Assembly (NCBI RefSeq): GCF_002080435.1
Contig: NZ_CP020538.1
Span: 1,674,001-1,738,000 of the forward strand
Source: Sphingobium herbicidovorans
GTDB lineage: Bacteria; Pseudomonadota; Alphaproteobacteria; Sphingomonadales; Sphingomonadaceae
Direction: 5' to 3'
DNA length: 64,000 nucleotides
A program made the position numbers and the translations under genes. The notes under the pieces are model-generated. The model was not told the origin of the DNA, searched no databases, and worked only from the letters and a program-made list of their open reading frames with translations. Shown piece by piece: positions 19,575 through 29,476 of the stretch. Positions within the stretch are counted from its first letter, which is position 1. Every line of letters begins with the position of its first letter.

Positions 19575-20279
19575 ATGGGTCTTGAGTATCGCGACAAGGT
19601 GCTGCTGGGCTGTGCCGGATTGCTGGCGCTGGGCGTGGTAAGCGGCGGCTATCTGCTCGGTGATGGGCTGAAGCGCGCAAAGGCCGCCGATCGCTCTGTC
19701 ACCGTTCGGGGCCTGGCGGAACGCAATGTCACCGCAGACCTCGCCACCTGGTCTATCAGCTATGCGGCTACGGGGTTCGACCTGCCCGCCGTAAGGGCGG
19801 AGATCGACAACAATACGAAGGAATTGAAAGCCTATTTCGCGGGCCTTGGCTTTAAGCCAGACGCGCTGACGCCCACGGGCGCGGGCGTTAATCAATATAT
19901 CAACAATGGCGTAAACACGATCACCATTACCCAGCGGATGCTGCTGCGCACGACCGACATCGCGCTCGCGCAGCGGGCAGTGGCGCAGCAGTTCGACCTA
20001 GTCCGGCGCGGCGTAACGCTGCAGGAAGGGTCGGGCATGCGCTACAGCTTCACCAAGCTCAATGATGTCAAACCGCCAATGGTGGCGGCCGCAACGAAGG
20101 ACGCCCGGGCAGCGGCGGAGCAGTTCGCGCGCGACAGCGGCGCGAGTGTCGGCGGTATCAAAAGCGCGACGCAAGGCTATTTTTCGATCGAGCCGCGCGA
20201 CGGCGAAGCGGACGGGTCGAGCGATACGCCCTACAAGAAGGTAAGGGTTGTCACGACCGTCGATTTTTACCTGAATTGA
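19575..20279 (+). CDS. SIMPL (DUF541) domain protein
   Basis: A 234-residue protein with an N-terminal hydrophobic anchor or signal (VLLGCAGLLALGVVSGGYLLG) and a SIMPL domain marked by SVTVRGLAERNVTADLATW and a C-terminal KKVRVVTTVDFYL strand. Members are periplasmic or envelope proteins of poorly defined function, linked in some bacteria to stress and signalling. The ATG at 19575 has a good purine-rich site (GAGGAGAGG) upstream. It is divergent from gloA and convergent with the TPR gene. Confidence 0.8.
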   Translation: MGLEYRDKVLLGCAGLLALGVVSGGYLLGDGLKRAKAADRSVTVRGLAERNVTADLATWSISYAATGFDLPAVRAEIDNNTKELKAYFAGLGFKPDALTPTGAGVNQYINNGVNTITITQRMLLRTTDIALAQRAVAQQFDLVRRGVTLQEGSGMRYSFTKLNDVKPPMVAAATKDARAAAEQFARDSGASVGGIKSATQGYFSIEPRDGEADGSSDTPYKKVRVVTTVDFYLN

Positions 20280-20286
20280 CGCCCGG

Positions 20287-21174
20287 TCAATTGCGGTCAG
20301 CTTTTCCGGCAGGCGGCACTGCGACCGACAAACGGGTGAGGTTGTCGGCAGCAGCTTTGCCGGCGGTGGACTGGGGAGCCAGTGCTACCGCCCGCTGCCA
20401 TGCCGAACGGGCGATGTCGGGGTGATCGGTCAGCACTGCGATATTGCCTTCCTCCAATGCGACGGAGGCGTCATCGGGTGACATCTGCACCGCCCGGGCG
20501 ATATGGGCCTGAGCCAGCTTCAACTCTCCCGAGCGGCGAGCCAGTGTCGCCGAAAGCAGCCAGGCGAGCGGGTCTTGCGGCACCTGCGTCAGCGCAGCGT
20601 CGAGGGAGTCCCGCGCCGCCTTCGCATCGCCCAGTGCGACCAGCGCGCGAGCCTGGTCCAGTTGTGTCTCACCCTTTTCGATGCCGTCGGGCAGCCCTCT
20701 TGCCAGTGCTGCGTCAAAGCTGGTCCGCGCCTTCGCCGCATCGCCCGACGCAAGGGCGGCATTGCCAGCCTGCGCCCACAAGCGAGCGCCCTGCGCCATC
20801 TCGCCAGAGCGCTCAGCCTCGTCAGCCCCCTGTTCGAAGGCTACAATGGCGGGAGCCCAACGTTCTGCCTGCGCATAGGCAAAGCCCATGCAATGGCGAG
20901 CATAGAAGCTTCCACCCTCCAGCCGCCATTTCTGAGCGAAAGCGACAGCCTGATCAGGCGATTCCATCGCTTGGTCGAGGCAGGCCTGAAAAGGCTCTAC
21001 AAATTTTTCCGGGACCGGAATGCGAGCCCCTGCCGCTGCAGAGCCCTGCGTTGATGCTGGAGTGCGCGGCGCAACAGCCGCCCCCTTTTCCTTCTTCGGA
21101 CGGTTCATGATCGCCTCGATCTCAGGATCATAGCTTTGCGGCATCACAAGCAGCAAGGGGAGGAATAAGACCAT
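20287..21174 (-). CDS. Tetratricopeptide-repeat protein
   Basis: A 295-residue protein with a short hydrophobic start (MVLFLPLLLVMP), suggesting export or membrane anchoring, then an alanine/proline linker and TPR-like helices from about residue 60 to 280 (for example GFAYAQAERWAPAIVAFEQGA, LARGLPDGIEKGETQLDQAR, LLSATLARRSGELKLAQAHI). TPRs mediate protein contacts. The partner is unknown. The start overlaps the stop of the upstream hydrolase by one base (TGATG), so the two are translationally coupled. Confidence 0.75.
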   Translation of the reverse strand: MVLFLPLLLVMPQSYDPEIEAIMNRPKKEKGAAVAPRTPASTQGSAAAGARIPVPEKFVEPFQACLDQAMESPDQAVAFAQKWRLEGGSFYARHCMGFAYAQAERWAPAIVAFEQGADEAERSGEMAQGARLWAQAGNAALASGDAAKARTSFDAALARGLPDGIEKGETQLDQARALVALGDAKAARDSLDAALTQVPQDPLAWLLSATLARRSGELKLAQAHIARAVQMSPDDASVALEEGNIAVLTDHPDIARSAWQRAVALAPQSTAGKAAADNLTRLSVAVPPAGKADRN

Positions 21175-21929
21175 CAGAAAGTATCCAAAAGGCTGCTGAG
21201 CGTGCGGATGAGCAACGCGATGTCGCCGTCGCGAGACAGGCGATGATCGCCGTCCTTAATCAGCAGCGTCTGCACATCATATGAACGCAGGCGCTGTGCC
21301 AGCCGCACCGCCGTCTGCCAAGGCACATCGCGATCCTCCTGCCCCTGAAGCAGGCGTACAGGGCAATCGATCGCAATCTCCGCTCCAAGCAGCCGCAGTG
21401 CCTGCCCCGACTGCCAAAAGGCCAGCGTCGTCACCAGTCCCTCGTCGCCATAGGGTGTTGGCTCGATAATTTGGCCCTCCGTCGACAGCAACGCCTTGTC
21501 CGCATCACTGAATCCCCATTCAGTGAAATCTGGAGCGGCAGCGATACCGACCAGCCCAGCCACCCGCTCTGGCCGCACAAGCGCGATGAGCAATGCAATC
21601 CAGCCGCCCATCGAAGACCCCACGAGCAGCAGTGGCCCATGCGTCAGCGAATCGATCAGCAGTAGCGCATCGTCGCGCCAGCTTGCGAGCGTACCGTCGG
21701 AGAAGCTGCCCTCACTGGCGCCATTACCAGCATAGTCGAGTCGCAGAATCGCCCGCCCGGTCTTCGCCGCCCACGCGTCCAGTGCGACCGCCTTACCGCC
21801 TTCCATATCAGACATATAGCCGGGAAGAAAAACGATGGTTGGCCCAGTTCCTGCCCGATGCCGGTATGCGAGCCGGACCCCGTCGGGGCGAGCGAAGAAA
21901 GCGGGCGGCGCGGCTTGGCATGGGTCCAT
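21174..21929 (-). CDS. Alpha/beta hydrolase (ABHD10-like)
   Basis: A 251-residue alpha/beta hydrolase with nucleophile elbow GSSMGGW (S near residue 106), oxyanion region FLPGYMSDMEGG, acid residue in LQGQEDRDVPW and catalytic histidine in DGDHRLSR. The LDYAGNGASEG block and overall length resemble ABHD10/palmitoyl-thioesterase-like serine hydrolases. The substrate cannot be predicted. It is the first gene of a two-gene unit with the TPR protein and lies just before tRNA-Leu on the opposite strand. Confidence 0.75.
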   Translation of the reverse strand: MDPCQAAPPAFFARPDGVRLAYRHRAGTGPTIVFLPGYMSDMEGGKAVALDAWAAKTGRAILRLDYAGNGASEGSFSDGTLASWRDDALLLIDSLTHGPLLLVGSSMGGWIALLIALVRPERVAGLVGIAAAPDFTEWGFSDADKALLSTEGQIIEPTPYGDEGLVTTLAFWQSGQALRLLGAEIAIDCPVRLLQGQEDRDVPWQTAVRLAQRLRSYDVQTLLIKDGDHRLSRDGDIALLIRTLSSLLDTF

Positions 21930-22073
21930 GGGGCTGTCTCCACTGAAAGAAGGATGCGTCTGGTTCGCGCCAATAGAAGCTGGAGCGCGGAAAACCAGAA
22001 AGGAAGCAAAATAATGGCAGGCGCGCGATTGACAGGGTGAGGACCAGCAGCTAATCGCGCCGTCCTACCCCGT

Positions 22074-22160
22074 GCCCAGATGGCGGAATTGGTAGACGCA
22101 CCAGCTTCAGGTGCTGGCGATCGCAAGGTCGTGGAGGTTCGAGTCCTCTTCTGGGCACCA
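22074..22160 (+). tRNA. tRNA-Leu (anticodon CAG)
   Basis: An 87-nt tRNA with acceptor stem GCCCAGA / TCTGGGC, a CCAGC-TTCAGGT-GCTGG anticodon arm giving anticodon CAG, a long variable arm as expected for leucine tRNA, a T arm with GGTTCGAGTCC, and an encoded CCA end. It is the last clear core feature before the integrase and is the probable attachment site of the island. Confidence 0.96.
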
Positions 22161-22335
22161 CTTTGCCTTCCGGAATCGTCCGGAGGCGTCCAGCAAGTGA
22201 CTGGTTTAGCAGCATTTTCTGATTGAGAATCGCCGGATAACGTCCGGTGATATCCAGGCGAGACCGTCAGCAGCACCGTCATTTGACGGTGTTTTTGACA
22301 GTCCTGGATCGACCCGGCTTTGCTGGGAAAGAACG

Positions 22336-23565
22336 ATGCTCACTCATATCCAGATTGTGGCGGCAAAGCCTGCCGCGAAGCCCTACCAACTGCGCGATTC
22401 GAGAGGTCTTTATCTCTCAATTAGACCGAATGGGTCGAAACTCTGGCGTGTCGACTACAGCTACCTCGGCAAAAGAAAGACCCTTCACCTCGGACCATGG
22501 CCTGAAGTTAGCCTCGCAGACGCGCGCGTCCGGCGCGATGAGGCGCGAAAGCTGGTTGCCGCCGGCACTGACCCATCAGTCGAGAAAAAGCGTGCCCGTA
22601 TCGCCGCGAAATACGCGAGCGCTAATACGTTCAAGGATGTTGCCAAGGAATGGCTCGTAAAATGCGAGCGCGACGGCCTCGCGCCTGTCACGATCGACAA
22701 GATCAGTTGGCTGCTTGCCAAGGCCTATCCCCTAATCGGAAGCCTGCCGATCGCGCAGATCACGCCTCACGAAGCGCTTGCCGTCCTCCGCAAGGTCGAG
22801 GCCACAGGCGCATATGAGAGCGCTCGTCGCATGCGGAGCGTTCTGAGCCGAGTATTCCGCTATGGCGTCGCGACCGTCCGATGCGACAAGGACGTTGCTG
22901 CCGATCTACGCGGCGCAATCGCTACTCCCAAGGCCAAGCATTTTGCCGCCCTGACGAAGCCGTCCGAAGTCGGTGTCCTACTCAGGGCCATTGACGGCTA
23001 CGACGGGAAGGACGTGACACGCATGGCGCTGCGATTGTCTCCGCATGTGCTTCTGCGTCCTGGCGAACTCAGGCAGGCGGAGTGGACCGACATTGATGTG
23101 GAGGAGGCTATCTGGTCGATACCGGCGGAAAGGATGAAGATGCGCCGGCCACACCGAGTGCCGCTATCTCGACAGGTACTCGAGATGCTCACGGAACTGA
23201 GGGAGTTGACCGGCCATAGGAAGCATATGTTTCCCTGCTTCGGAAAGCCCCGCAAAGCTATGTCCGAGAATGCTGTGAACCAAGGCCTGCGGCGGCTTGG
23301 CTACACCACGAACGAAATGACCGCGCATGGCTTTAGGGCTATGGCTGCCACGCTGTTGAACGAAATGGGCGAATGGAATCCCGATGCGATCGAGCGACAG
23401 CTTGCGCATGTGGATACGAATCAGGTTCGACGAGCCTATGCGCGCGGCGAATATTGGGACGAGCGCGTAGGCATGATGCAGCATTGGTCGGACTATCTCG
23501 ATAAGCTGCGGGATGGAGGACAGGTACTTCGTCCGGTGTTCGGAGCAAAACCTATGACGGGTTGA
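22336..23565 (+). CDS. Tyrosine integrase, P4/prophage type (DUF4102)
   Basis: A 409-residue integrase with an N-terminal arm-binding domain (LRDSRGLYLSIRPNGSK, then LGPWPEVSLADAR) and a C-terminal catalytic domain. The catalytic set is Arg I in LLRPGELRQAEW, His/Arg in HGFRA, then His in QLAHV and the tyrosine in RAYARGEY. P4-type integrases usually recombine at the 3' end of tRNA genes. This one begins 175 bp after tRNA-Leu and points away from it, the usual layout. It is the likely integrase of the island that starts here. No excisionase is adjacent; AlpA-like proteins are encoded at 31 kb and 54 kb. Confidence 0.92.
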   Translation: MLTHIQIVAAKPAAKPYQLRDSRGLYLSIRPNGSKLWRVDYSYLGKRKTLHLGPWPEVSLADARVRRDEARKLVAAGTDPSVEKKRARIAAKYASANTFKDVAKEWLVKCERDGLAPVTIDKISWLLAKAYPLIGSLPIAQITPHEALAVLRKVEATGAYESARRMRSVLSRVFRYGVATVRCDKDVAADLRGAIATPKAKHFAALTKPSEVGVLLRAIDGYDGKDVTRMALRLSPHVLLRPGELRQAEWTDIDVEEAIWSIPAERMKMRRPHRVPLSRQVLEMLTELRELTGHRKHMFPCFGKPRKAMSENAVNQGLRRLGYTTNEMTAHGFRAMAATLLNEMGEWNPDAIERQLAHVDTNQVRRAYARGEYWDERVGMMQHWSDYLDKLRDGGQVLRPVFGAKPMTG

Positions 23566-23974
23566 GGTTTAAACGCTGCGGGGATCAGGTAAAAATGTTT
23601 CCCGCAGGGTGTGAACCGCCAGTAATTTAGCGGAAAAAAGCCTGCTATGGCGGATGAATGTTTGCGAAATCTGACTTTCCCCTCCGAATATCCTCTTAAA
23701 AAATACAACTCAAGAAGTCGCCATTCTTAGCCAGCGAGAATAGGTAAGCGGGGATCGTCGCTTCATGGGCCGGGTGCCATTGATGCAGAAGTTGAAATCG
23801 CGCGGCGAGGACCGCCGGTTTCACGACCGTAGGGTTGAAGCGCACCTGGCGGAAGGCGACCGACTGGCGTGGAACCTGACCAGCGGCGTGGACGGGTTCA
23901 TGAACACCGAAAGCGAATGCACGGTGACGCTTTGGGATGAATAGAGTGCAGCTCAATGCGCCCCTAGTTCTCCC
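23566..23974. other. Intergenic stretch after the integrase
   Basis: About 400 bp separate the integrase from hsdS. A 59-codon plus-strand frame (23765-23944, ATG start, ends TLWDE) and an 86-codon minus-strand frame overlap here. Neither has a recognised family or a convincing ribosome site. The sequence upstream is more AT-rich than the flanks. Nothing further can be supported. Confidence 0.3.
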
Positions 23975-25114
23975 TCAGCCGAACACCTCGTTGAGCAACG
24001 CCGGCAGCAACTGATCGAGATGCGCCGTAGCTTCGGCCTGAGTGGCCTTGGCGGCGCGTGCTTTGGACTGGAGGCTGTCAAACCAGAGTTGGGCGTCGAG
24101 TGATGGCACCGGCACAGAGATCTTGGGGAGCAGCTTCGTAGAGAGGGTCTTGTTGCGGACCATCGTGCCCGGCGATGCTTTCAGCACCTCGCGATGACCG
24201 TCCTCAGTCGTGAAGTAATAGTATAGGAACTCCGGCGACATCCGACTACTGTCGGCCTGACAGGTCAGCATGCGGTGGTTGCCAACCGCTCCTGCGTGGC
24301 TGCTTTGCGCCAAGCCCGTCGCCTGTTCCCAAGCCATGAGATTGCTAAAGACCAGATCGCCCTGTTCGACCCAGAACAACTTTTGCCAATCGAAGTCTGA
24401 CCCCAAAACCTGCCGACGTTCGAACAAGCCGCGGTAGAAGCTGCGAACGCCGATTTCCCTATAGACTTGTGCAGGATCGATCACGACCGGGCGGCGCACC
24501 AGCGGCGCGATTTCACCCATGGTCACGCGCGGTGCGTCCGCGATGATCCGAGCAAAGGCGGCGCGCATGGTGGCCTCGACTTCCGATACCATTGCCGTCG
24601 CTGCGTTTCCTCGCGCGGCGATCGCTGCCGCGGCTTGATCCAACCTGTTGACGATGGCTTGCTGTTCCGTGGTCGTTGGCAAAGGGATGGACTGCGCCAG
24701 AAATCTGCTTTCTTTGAGCCTGACCCTGTTCGTGCTGCCTTCACTTGCGCTCTTGCAGATTGCAATAAACCATCCCGTCCGTGCCACCCACGCGACGAAT
24801 TCGGGCAGAGCCTTGTCGGGGTCGACATTGAAAGCTGGGAAGTCGTTCGACACGACTGCGCCATCCAATTCGGCGGGAACGATGCCGAATGCACCGTGGC
24901 GGGCGTCGATCTTGGAAATCACGAACTGATTGGTCGAAACACGGTTCTGCTGCGCGGCAGCGATTTCTGAACCCTTGACGCGCCCGCGAAGCGCGAGGCC
25001 CTTGCCCCATAGGCGAGCCGTCACCTGCGCATAGGTTTGATCTGGGTCCAGTTGGATCCGATCTGTATTCGGCCAGAGCAATTCACCCAAAGGGACTGAG
25101 GGCCAACGGCTCAT
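23975..25114 (-). CDS. hsdS: Type I restriction system specificity subunit HsdS
   Basis: A 379-residue DNA-recognition subunit. It shows two target-recognition regions, each followed by a conserved helical spacer. The first repeat ends in LPTTTEQQAIVNRLDQAAAAIAARG, and the second ends in a PVPSLDAQLWFDSLQSKARAAK helix. The N-terminal SRWPSVPLGELL is a typical HsdS opening. The DNA site cannot be read from sequence. The start overlaps the hsdM stop by 4 bp. The gene ends the hsdR-hsdM-hsdS unit. Confidence 0.9.
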   Translation of the reverse strand: MSRWPSVPLGELLWPNTDRIQLDPDQTYAQVTARLWGKGLALRGRVKGSEIAAAQQNRVSTNQFVISKIDARHGAFGIVPAELDGAVVSNDFPAFNVDPDKALPEFVAWVARTGWFIAICKSASEGSTNRVRLKESRFLAQSIPLPTTTEQQAIVNRLDQAAAAIAARGNAATAMVSEVEATMRAAFARIIADAPRVTMGEIAPLVRRPVVIDPAQVYREIGVRSFYRGLFERRQVLGSDFDWQKLFWVEQGDLVFSNLMAWEQATGLAQSSHAGAVGNHRMLTCQADSSRMSPEFLYYYFTTEDGHREVLKASPGTMVRNKTLSTKLLPKISVPVPSLDAQLWFDSLQSKARAAKATQAEATAHLDQLLPALLNEVFG

Positions 25115-26673
25115 GCAAAAGCCTGCTGCGACACAAGTTCGCGAAGCTCGTCCAGCAGCGCCAGAACTTCACTTTCCTTGGTGAAGGCTGCCTCGACAAT
25201 CTCCGCCGGTGTTCGATGATCCTCGGCGGCTTTGGCGTTGGGATTCTTGATGTCGAGATTGACCGCAACGACCTGCCCACCGGCATCCCGCTCGATGAGA
25301 GAGGGGCCATCCACCAGCCATGCGCGCGGGTCCTCGCCCCGCGTATCCCACCACGCGCTCAAATCCGCCAGATCGGCGGACTGCAACGGCGCGGTCTTCG
25401 AATACTTCCGTCGGCCATTGGGGGCTGGTTGTTCCCAATAGGCAATCGGCCCGGTGGGGCCGGTGGTGTCGAAGAACAGCAGGTTGGCCGCAATGTCAGT
25501 GTAAGGGGCGAAGACACCCTCGGGCAGGCGCACGATGGTGTGGAGGTTGAACTTTTCCAGCAGGTCCGCCTTGATCCGCGCGGCGACGCCAGTGCCGAAC
25601 AGCGTGCCGTGCGGCACGACCACGGCGGCGCGGCCCTGGCCCTTGCGTTTCAGCCGTCGCATGATCAGTTGCAGGAACAACTGCGTGGTTTCCGCCGTGC
25701 GGCGGTCATCGGGAAAGTTGGAAAGGATGCCCGCCTCTTCCTCGCCGCCAAATGGCGGATTGGTCAGGATCACATTGACCCGTTCCCGCTCGCCGATTTC
25801 GGTCAGGCGGAAGCGCAGCGCATTGCCGGGATCAATCTCGGGCGCTTCCAGCCCGTGCAGCAGCAGGTTCATCTGCGCCAGCAGGAAGGGTAGAGACTTG
25901 GCCTCTATGCCCGCAAGGCTACCTGACTGAAGCTGATTGCGCCGTTCCACGGTGTCCGCCTGAAGCGCCATGTGCGTGAAGGCTTCGGTGAGGAAGCCGC
26001 CGGTGCCGCAAGCCGGATCAAGCACGGTCTCGCCGATGGTAGGGTTGATCCGCTCAACCATGAAGCGGACAACTGCGCGCGGCGTGTAGAACTCGCCGCT
26101 GTCACCCGCCGCATCGCGCATTTCGCGCAGCAGCGTTTCATATAGCCGCCCGAGGGTGTGCATTTCCTCGGAACTGTCGAAGTGGATGGCGTTGATCAGG
26201 TTGATCACATCACGCAGCAGATAGCCGCTTTCCATGCGGTTAGTGACACCGCGAAACACGGTCGCAATCACGTCGCGCCGGTCGCGTCCGCCATTTGTCC
26301 CGCGCAGCGCGCGCAGATAGGCGAAGAGGCCAGGACCTTCGCTGCCATCCGGCAACGTGGTCTTTTCGGCGGTTATAAAAGTCAGCAAATCCGGCCCGGT
26401 AATGCCGTCCTTGTCCGCCGCCCAATCCCGCCAGCGATACGGCGGTTCTATGGCTGAGGCGAACGCGCTGCCTGCCAGCTCGGCCTCGTCCTGATGCATC
26501 CGTTCAAGGTCATCGAGGAACTTGAGGAACATGATCCACGTCAGCACCGGCAGCCGATCAAGATCCCCATTCAGCCCCTTGTCCTTCCGCATGATCTTGC
26601 GGGCGGACTTGACGATAGAATCAAGGCGCTGGGCCGTGGTTTGGGGAGCAGTGGTCTTCGGGGCGCGGGCCAT
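25111..26673 (-). CDS. hsdM: Type I restriction system methyltransferase subunit HsdM
   Basis: A 520-residue N6-adenine methyltransferase with an N-terminal helical domain (LDSIVKSARKIMRKDKGL), SAM motif I DPACGTGGF near residue 218 and the catalytic motif NPPF in ILTNPPFGG near residue 305. FYTPRAVVRFMVE precedes motif I as usual. With HsdS it forms the modification enzyme. It lies between hsdR (18 bp upstream) and hsdS (4-bp overlap). Confidence 0.95.
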   Translation of the reverse strand: MARAPKTTAPQTTAQRLDSIVKSARKIMRKDKGLNGDLDRLPVLTWIMFLKFLDDLERMHQDEAELAGSAFASAIEPPYRWRDWAADKDGITGPDLLTFITAEKTTLPDGSEGPGLFAYLRALRGTNGGRDRRDVIATVFRGVTNRMESGYLLRDVINLINAIHFDSSEEMHTLGRLYETLLREMRDAAGDSGEFYTPRAVVRFMVERINPTIGETVLDPACGTGGFLTEAFTHMALQADTVERRNQLQSGSLAGIEAKSLPFLLAQMNLLLHGLEAPEIDPGNALRFRLTEIGERERVNVILTNPPFGGEEEAGILSNFPDDRRTAETTQLFLQLIMRRLKRKGQGRAAVVVPHGTLFGTGVAARIKADLLEKFNLHTIVRLPEGVFAPYTDIAANLLFFDTTGPTGPIAYWEQPAPNGRRKYSKTAPLQSADLADLSAWWDTRGEDPRAWLVDGPSLIERDAGGQVVAVNLDIKNPNAKAAEDHRTPAEIVEAAFTKESEVLALLDELRELVSQQAFA

Positions 26674-26691
26674 GGTATTCCTTATCGATTA

Positions 26692-29096
26692 TCAGGCCGC
26701 ATAGAGTGCTTCGGTCAATTCCGCCACCGCCTCGCGCATGGCCTGCGGGCCGCCAAACAGGCGCGCAATCTCGCTGGGATTGCCGAAGTCGGAAATGGGC
26801 TGAACCTTGAGCGCCTGAGGCAAGGACAACTGGTCAGGCCCGGTCGCGGCGTATTTTTCCAGCAGGGCATCGATAACGCGCCGCGCCTCTTCGCCGTAAC
26901 GCTGGAACAGATCGGGCTCCTTGGCGCGCAATCGCTGGGCGCGTTCCGTTCGTGTGGTGAGCGGTGCATTCCAGGCAAGATGACACAGCAGATCGAACGG
27001 ATCGTCATCGGGCCTGCCTGCATCGAGCTGGAGCGCGACAAGATCGATCCCGCGTTCGGCCAGTGCATTGATAATTGCCCCGCGCTTGTCCGGGATGGCC
27101 CATTCTGCGCGGAAGGTCGCTGGAGTGGGAAACAACGTCCGCACCTTCTCGTCTGTCCAGTCGGTGAGCTTGCGGCATGTCAGCCGCTTGCCGTCAGAAT
27201 CCAGATCATAGACGAGATGTGCGACGACTTCGACTTCGCCGCCATCGACGTAAAGTTTGCGGGGCAGGCTTCGGGTTCATCGGGCGGCAGCGTTGTGGTT
27301 CCATCCCCACCTTCTGAGGAATCCACAGGGCTTTCCGGCTCGCTCTCGTCGGTTGAGACGACTTCGCCTTCGGCGTCGATCTCGGTTGTGATTTCATCGG
27401 CGGGTTCACCATCGAAGGCCGGATCGGCGAACTTCTCGGTAGCTGTGCCGGTGTAATCGAGAATGTTGAACCACAGTTTCCCGTAGTCCTCGCGCAGCCG
27501 CGTGCCGCGCCCGATGATCTGTTTGAACTCCGCCATGGAGCCTACGACCCGCGCCAGCGCGACATTCTTGCAGGTGGGGGCATCAACGCCGGTCGTCAGA
27601 AGCTGCGATGTGGTGAGGATGACCGGCGTTTCGGACTCCACGTCCTGAAACGTGCTCAGCTTACCTTTGCCGATGTCGCCTTCGTCAGAGGTCACCCGCG
27701 TGACGTAGTCGGGATACTTCGCCACCATATCGGAATTCAGATTGATCAGCGCCTGCCGCATCTCGCTCGCATGGTCCTGATCAACGCAGAATACGATGGT
27801 CTTGGCGAAGCGATCGGTGTTCTTGAGGAAGTCTGTCAGATGCCGGGCAATGGCCTCGGTCCTCGACCGCAACGCGACGATGCGTTCGAAGTCTTTTGTC
27901 TGGTATTCCTCGTCGGGAATTTCGCGCCCGTATCGATCCAGTTCCCCGGCCCCCGGCCGCCAGCCAACGGCGTCGAGATCGGTGACAATACGATGCACGC
28001 GGTAGGGCGCAAGGAAGCCATCGTCGATCCCCTGCGCGAGCGAGTACGTGTAAAGGGGCTTCTGGAAATAGGCATAGGTGTTGCGGCTCTCTTCCCGCAA
28101 TGGCGTGGCCGTCATTCCCAGCTGATAGGCGGGTTCAAACCATTCCAGAATTTCGCGCCACGAACTGTCCGACCGCGCACTGCCCCGGTGGCATTCATCG
28201 ATGATGATGAGGTCGAAGAAGTCCTGTGCGAATTCCTTGTATAAACCGGGGCGGTTCTCGTCGCGTGCGATGGCCTGATAGGTCGAAAAGTAGATGTCGC
28301 GGCCATGGCTGATCGCGTTTGCGCCCAGCTTCCAGCGCGCATCGCCAAACGGGGCAAAGGTCTTGTCCTTGGGATCGTCGACCAGAATATTGCGGTCAGC
28401 CAGAAACAGGATTTTGGGCTTGCGGTGATCGCCCCGCTTATTCCAACCGGCCGACCAAAGCCGCCAACAGAGCTGGAATGCGACGGCGGTCTTCCCGGCC
28501 CCGGTACAGAGGTTTAGCAGGGCGCGGCGTTGCTCGCCCAAGATTGCTTCCATTGCCCGGTTGACGGCAATCTCTTGGTAGTACCTGAGTGGCCGTTCCG
28601 GATCGGGAAATCCCGCTGATAGCAGCTTGGCGGAATCGGCACTCGAGATTGCTAACTGGGTTTCGAGACGGGACCAAAGTTCGCGCGGTGTCGGAAAATC
28701 GCTGCGCGAAACCTCGGTTCCCAGCGCGAGATCGATTTCGATGATGTCCCGGCCGTTGCTGGCATAGGCGAACCGAACGCCAAGCACTTCGGCATAGTTC
28801 TTCGCTTGCTGAACGCCGTCCTGGGCTGAGCGATAACCTGCCTTGGCCTCAATCACTGCGATCGGATAATCGGACCGATAGCGCAGGATGTAGTCCGCTC
28901 GTTTCCGTGTCCCTCGGCGTGCTACTCCACCCACGAAGAGAACGCGTCCATCCGTGAAAGTCCGCTGTTCCTGAATCGCACAAGGTGCATCATCCCAGCC
29001 AGCGGTTTGCAGCTTGGGCAAAATGTATTTTCGGCAGGTGTCAGCTTCGGTATTCATTTTGCTTGACTCATTCGCTGAACAACATGGGATTGGCAA
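26692..29096 (-). pseudogene. hsdR: Type I restriction endonuclease subunit HsdR, frameshifted as read
   Basis: ATP-dependent translocase and nuclease of the type I system. The frame from 29096 has a PD-(D/E)xK nuclease (RYRSDYPIAVIEAKAG), Walker A NLCTGAGKTAVAF, the DECH box IIIDECHRGSAR and helicase motifs to about residue 610, then stops at 27180. The C-terminal domain continues in another frame from 27144 to 26692 (VRTLFPTPATFRAEW, then ALERGIDL-type segment), and the linking segment KLYVDGGEVEVVAHLVYDLD is also in that frame. Restoring one G to the run of four at 27261-27264 joins them into 801 residues. As read, restriction would be lost while modification remains. Confidence 0.88.
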
Positions 29097-29476
29097 CTAG
29101 CGGCGAGAATTCGGATGCTTGGTCGTTGTATCTCGAACCCGTGACCATTCAAGAAATCATCCCCTTCCATTAACTGATGACGCCCCTGACCGAACCCGGA
29201 CAGGCACTAAAACGTGCACTCATGCGGACCGTATTGCCGCCCAGCGGAAGGCTGCCTGCACCACTGCTTCGAGTGACGTTTCGCTCGCTCTGCCCGGTAC
29301 ACGCCTGCCCGTGCCCAGCCTTATCGAGGCTCAGTCAAGAGGATGGTCGCGGGTTTATTCGCGCAAAAGTCCCTCTAGCGTAATGGGTCGGTAGCTCGCC
29401 ATCATCCCGTCTCCCCGCTTCAGGTTCGTGTTTGGCTCTGACTTTGAGGGATAAGACAGGACGCGGCGATTGGACA
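29097..29476. other. Intergenic stretch upstream of hsdR and the DUF3883 gene
   Basis: About 380 bp lie between two divergent genes, so it should hold both promoters. No convincing coding frame, repeat or hairpin was seen. A clear promoter could not be assigned by eye. Confidence 0.4.

Noticed and set aside
21656-22282. Minus-strand frame across tRNA-Leu
   Set aside because: It reads the antisense of a tRNA and overlaps the hydrolase gene; a typical false prediction.
23696-23956. Minus-strand 86-codon frame
   Set aside because: No family or ribosome site; an opposing frame of equal quality exists.
26692-27144. Separate small gene before hsdM
   Set aside because: Its sequence is the C-terminal domain of HsdR, displaced by one missing base.
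29119-29394. Plus-strand frame after hsdR
   Set aside because: Composition is non-coding-like and no motif is visible; also checked as a tRNA-end repeat, without a match.
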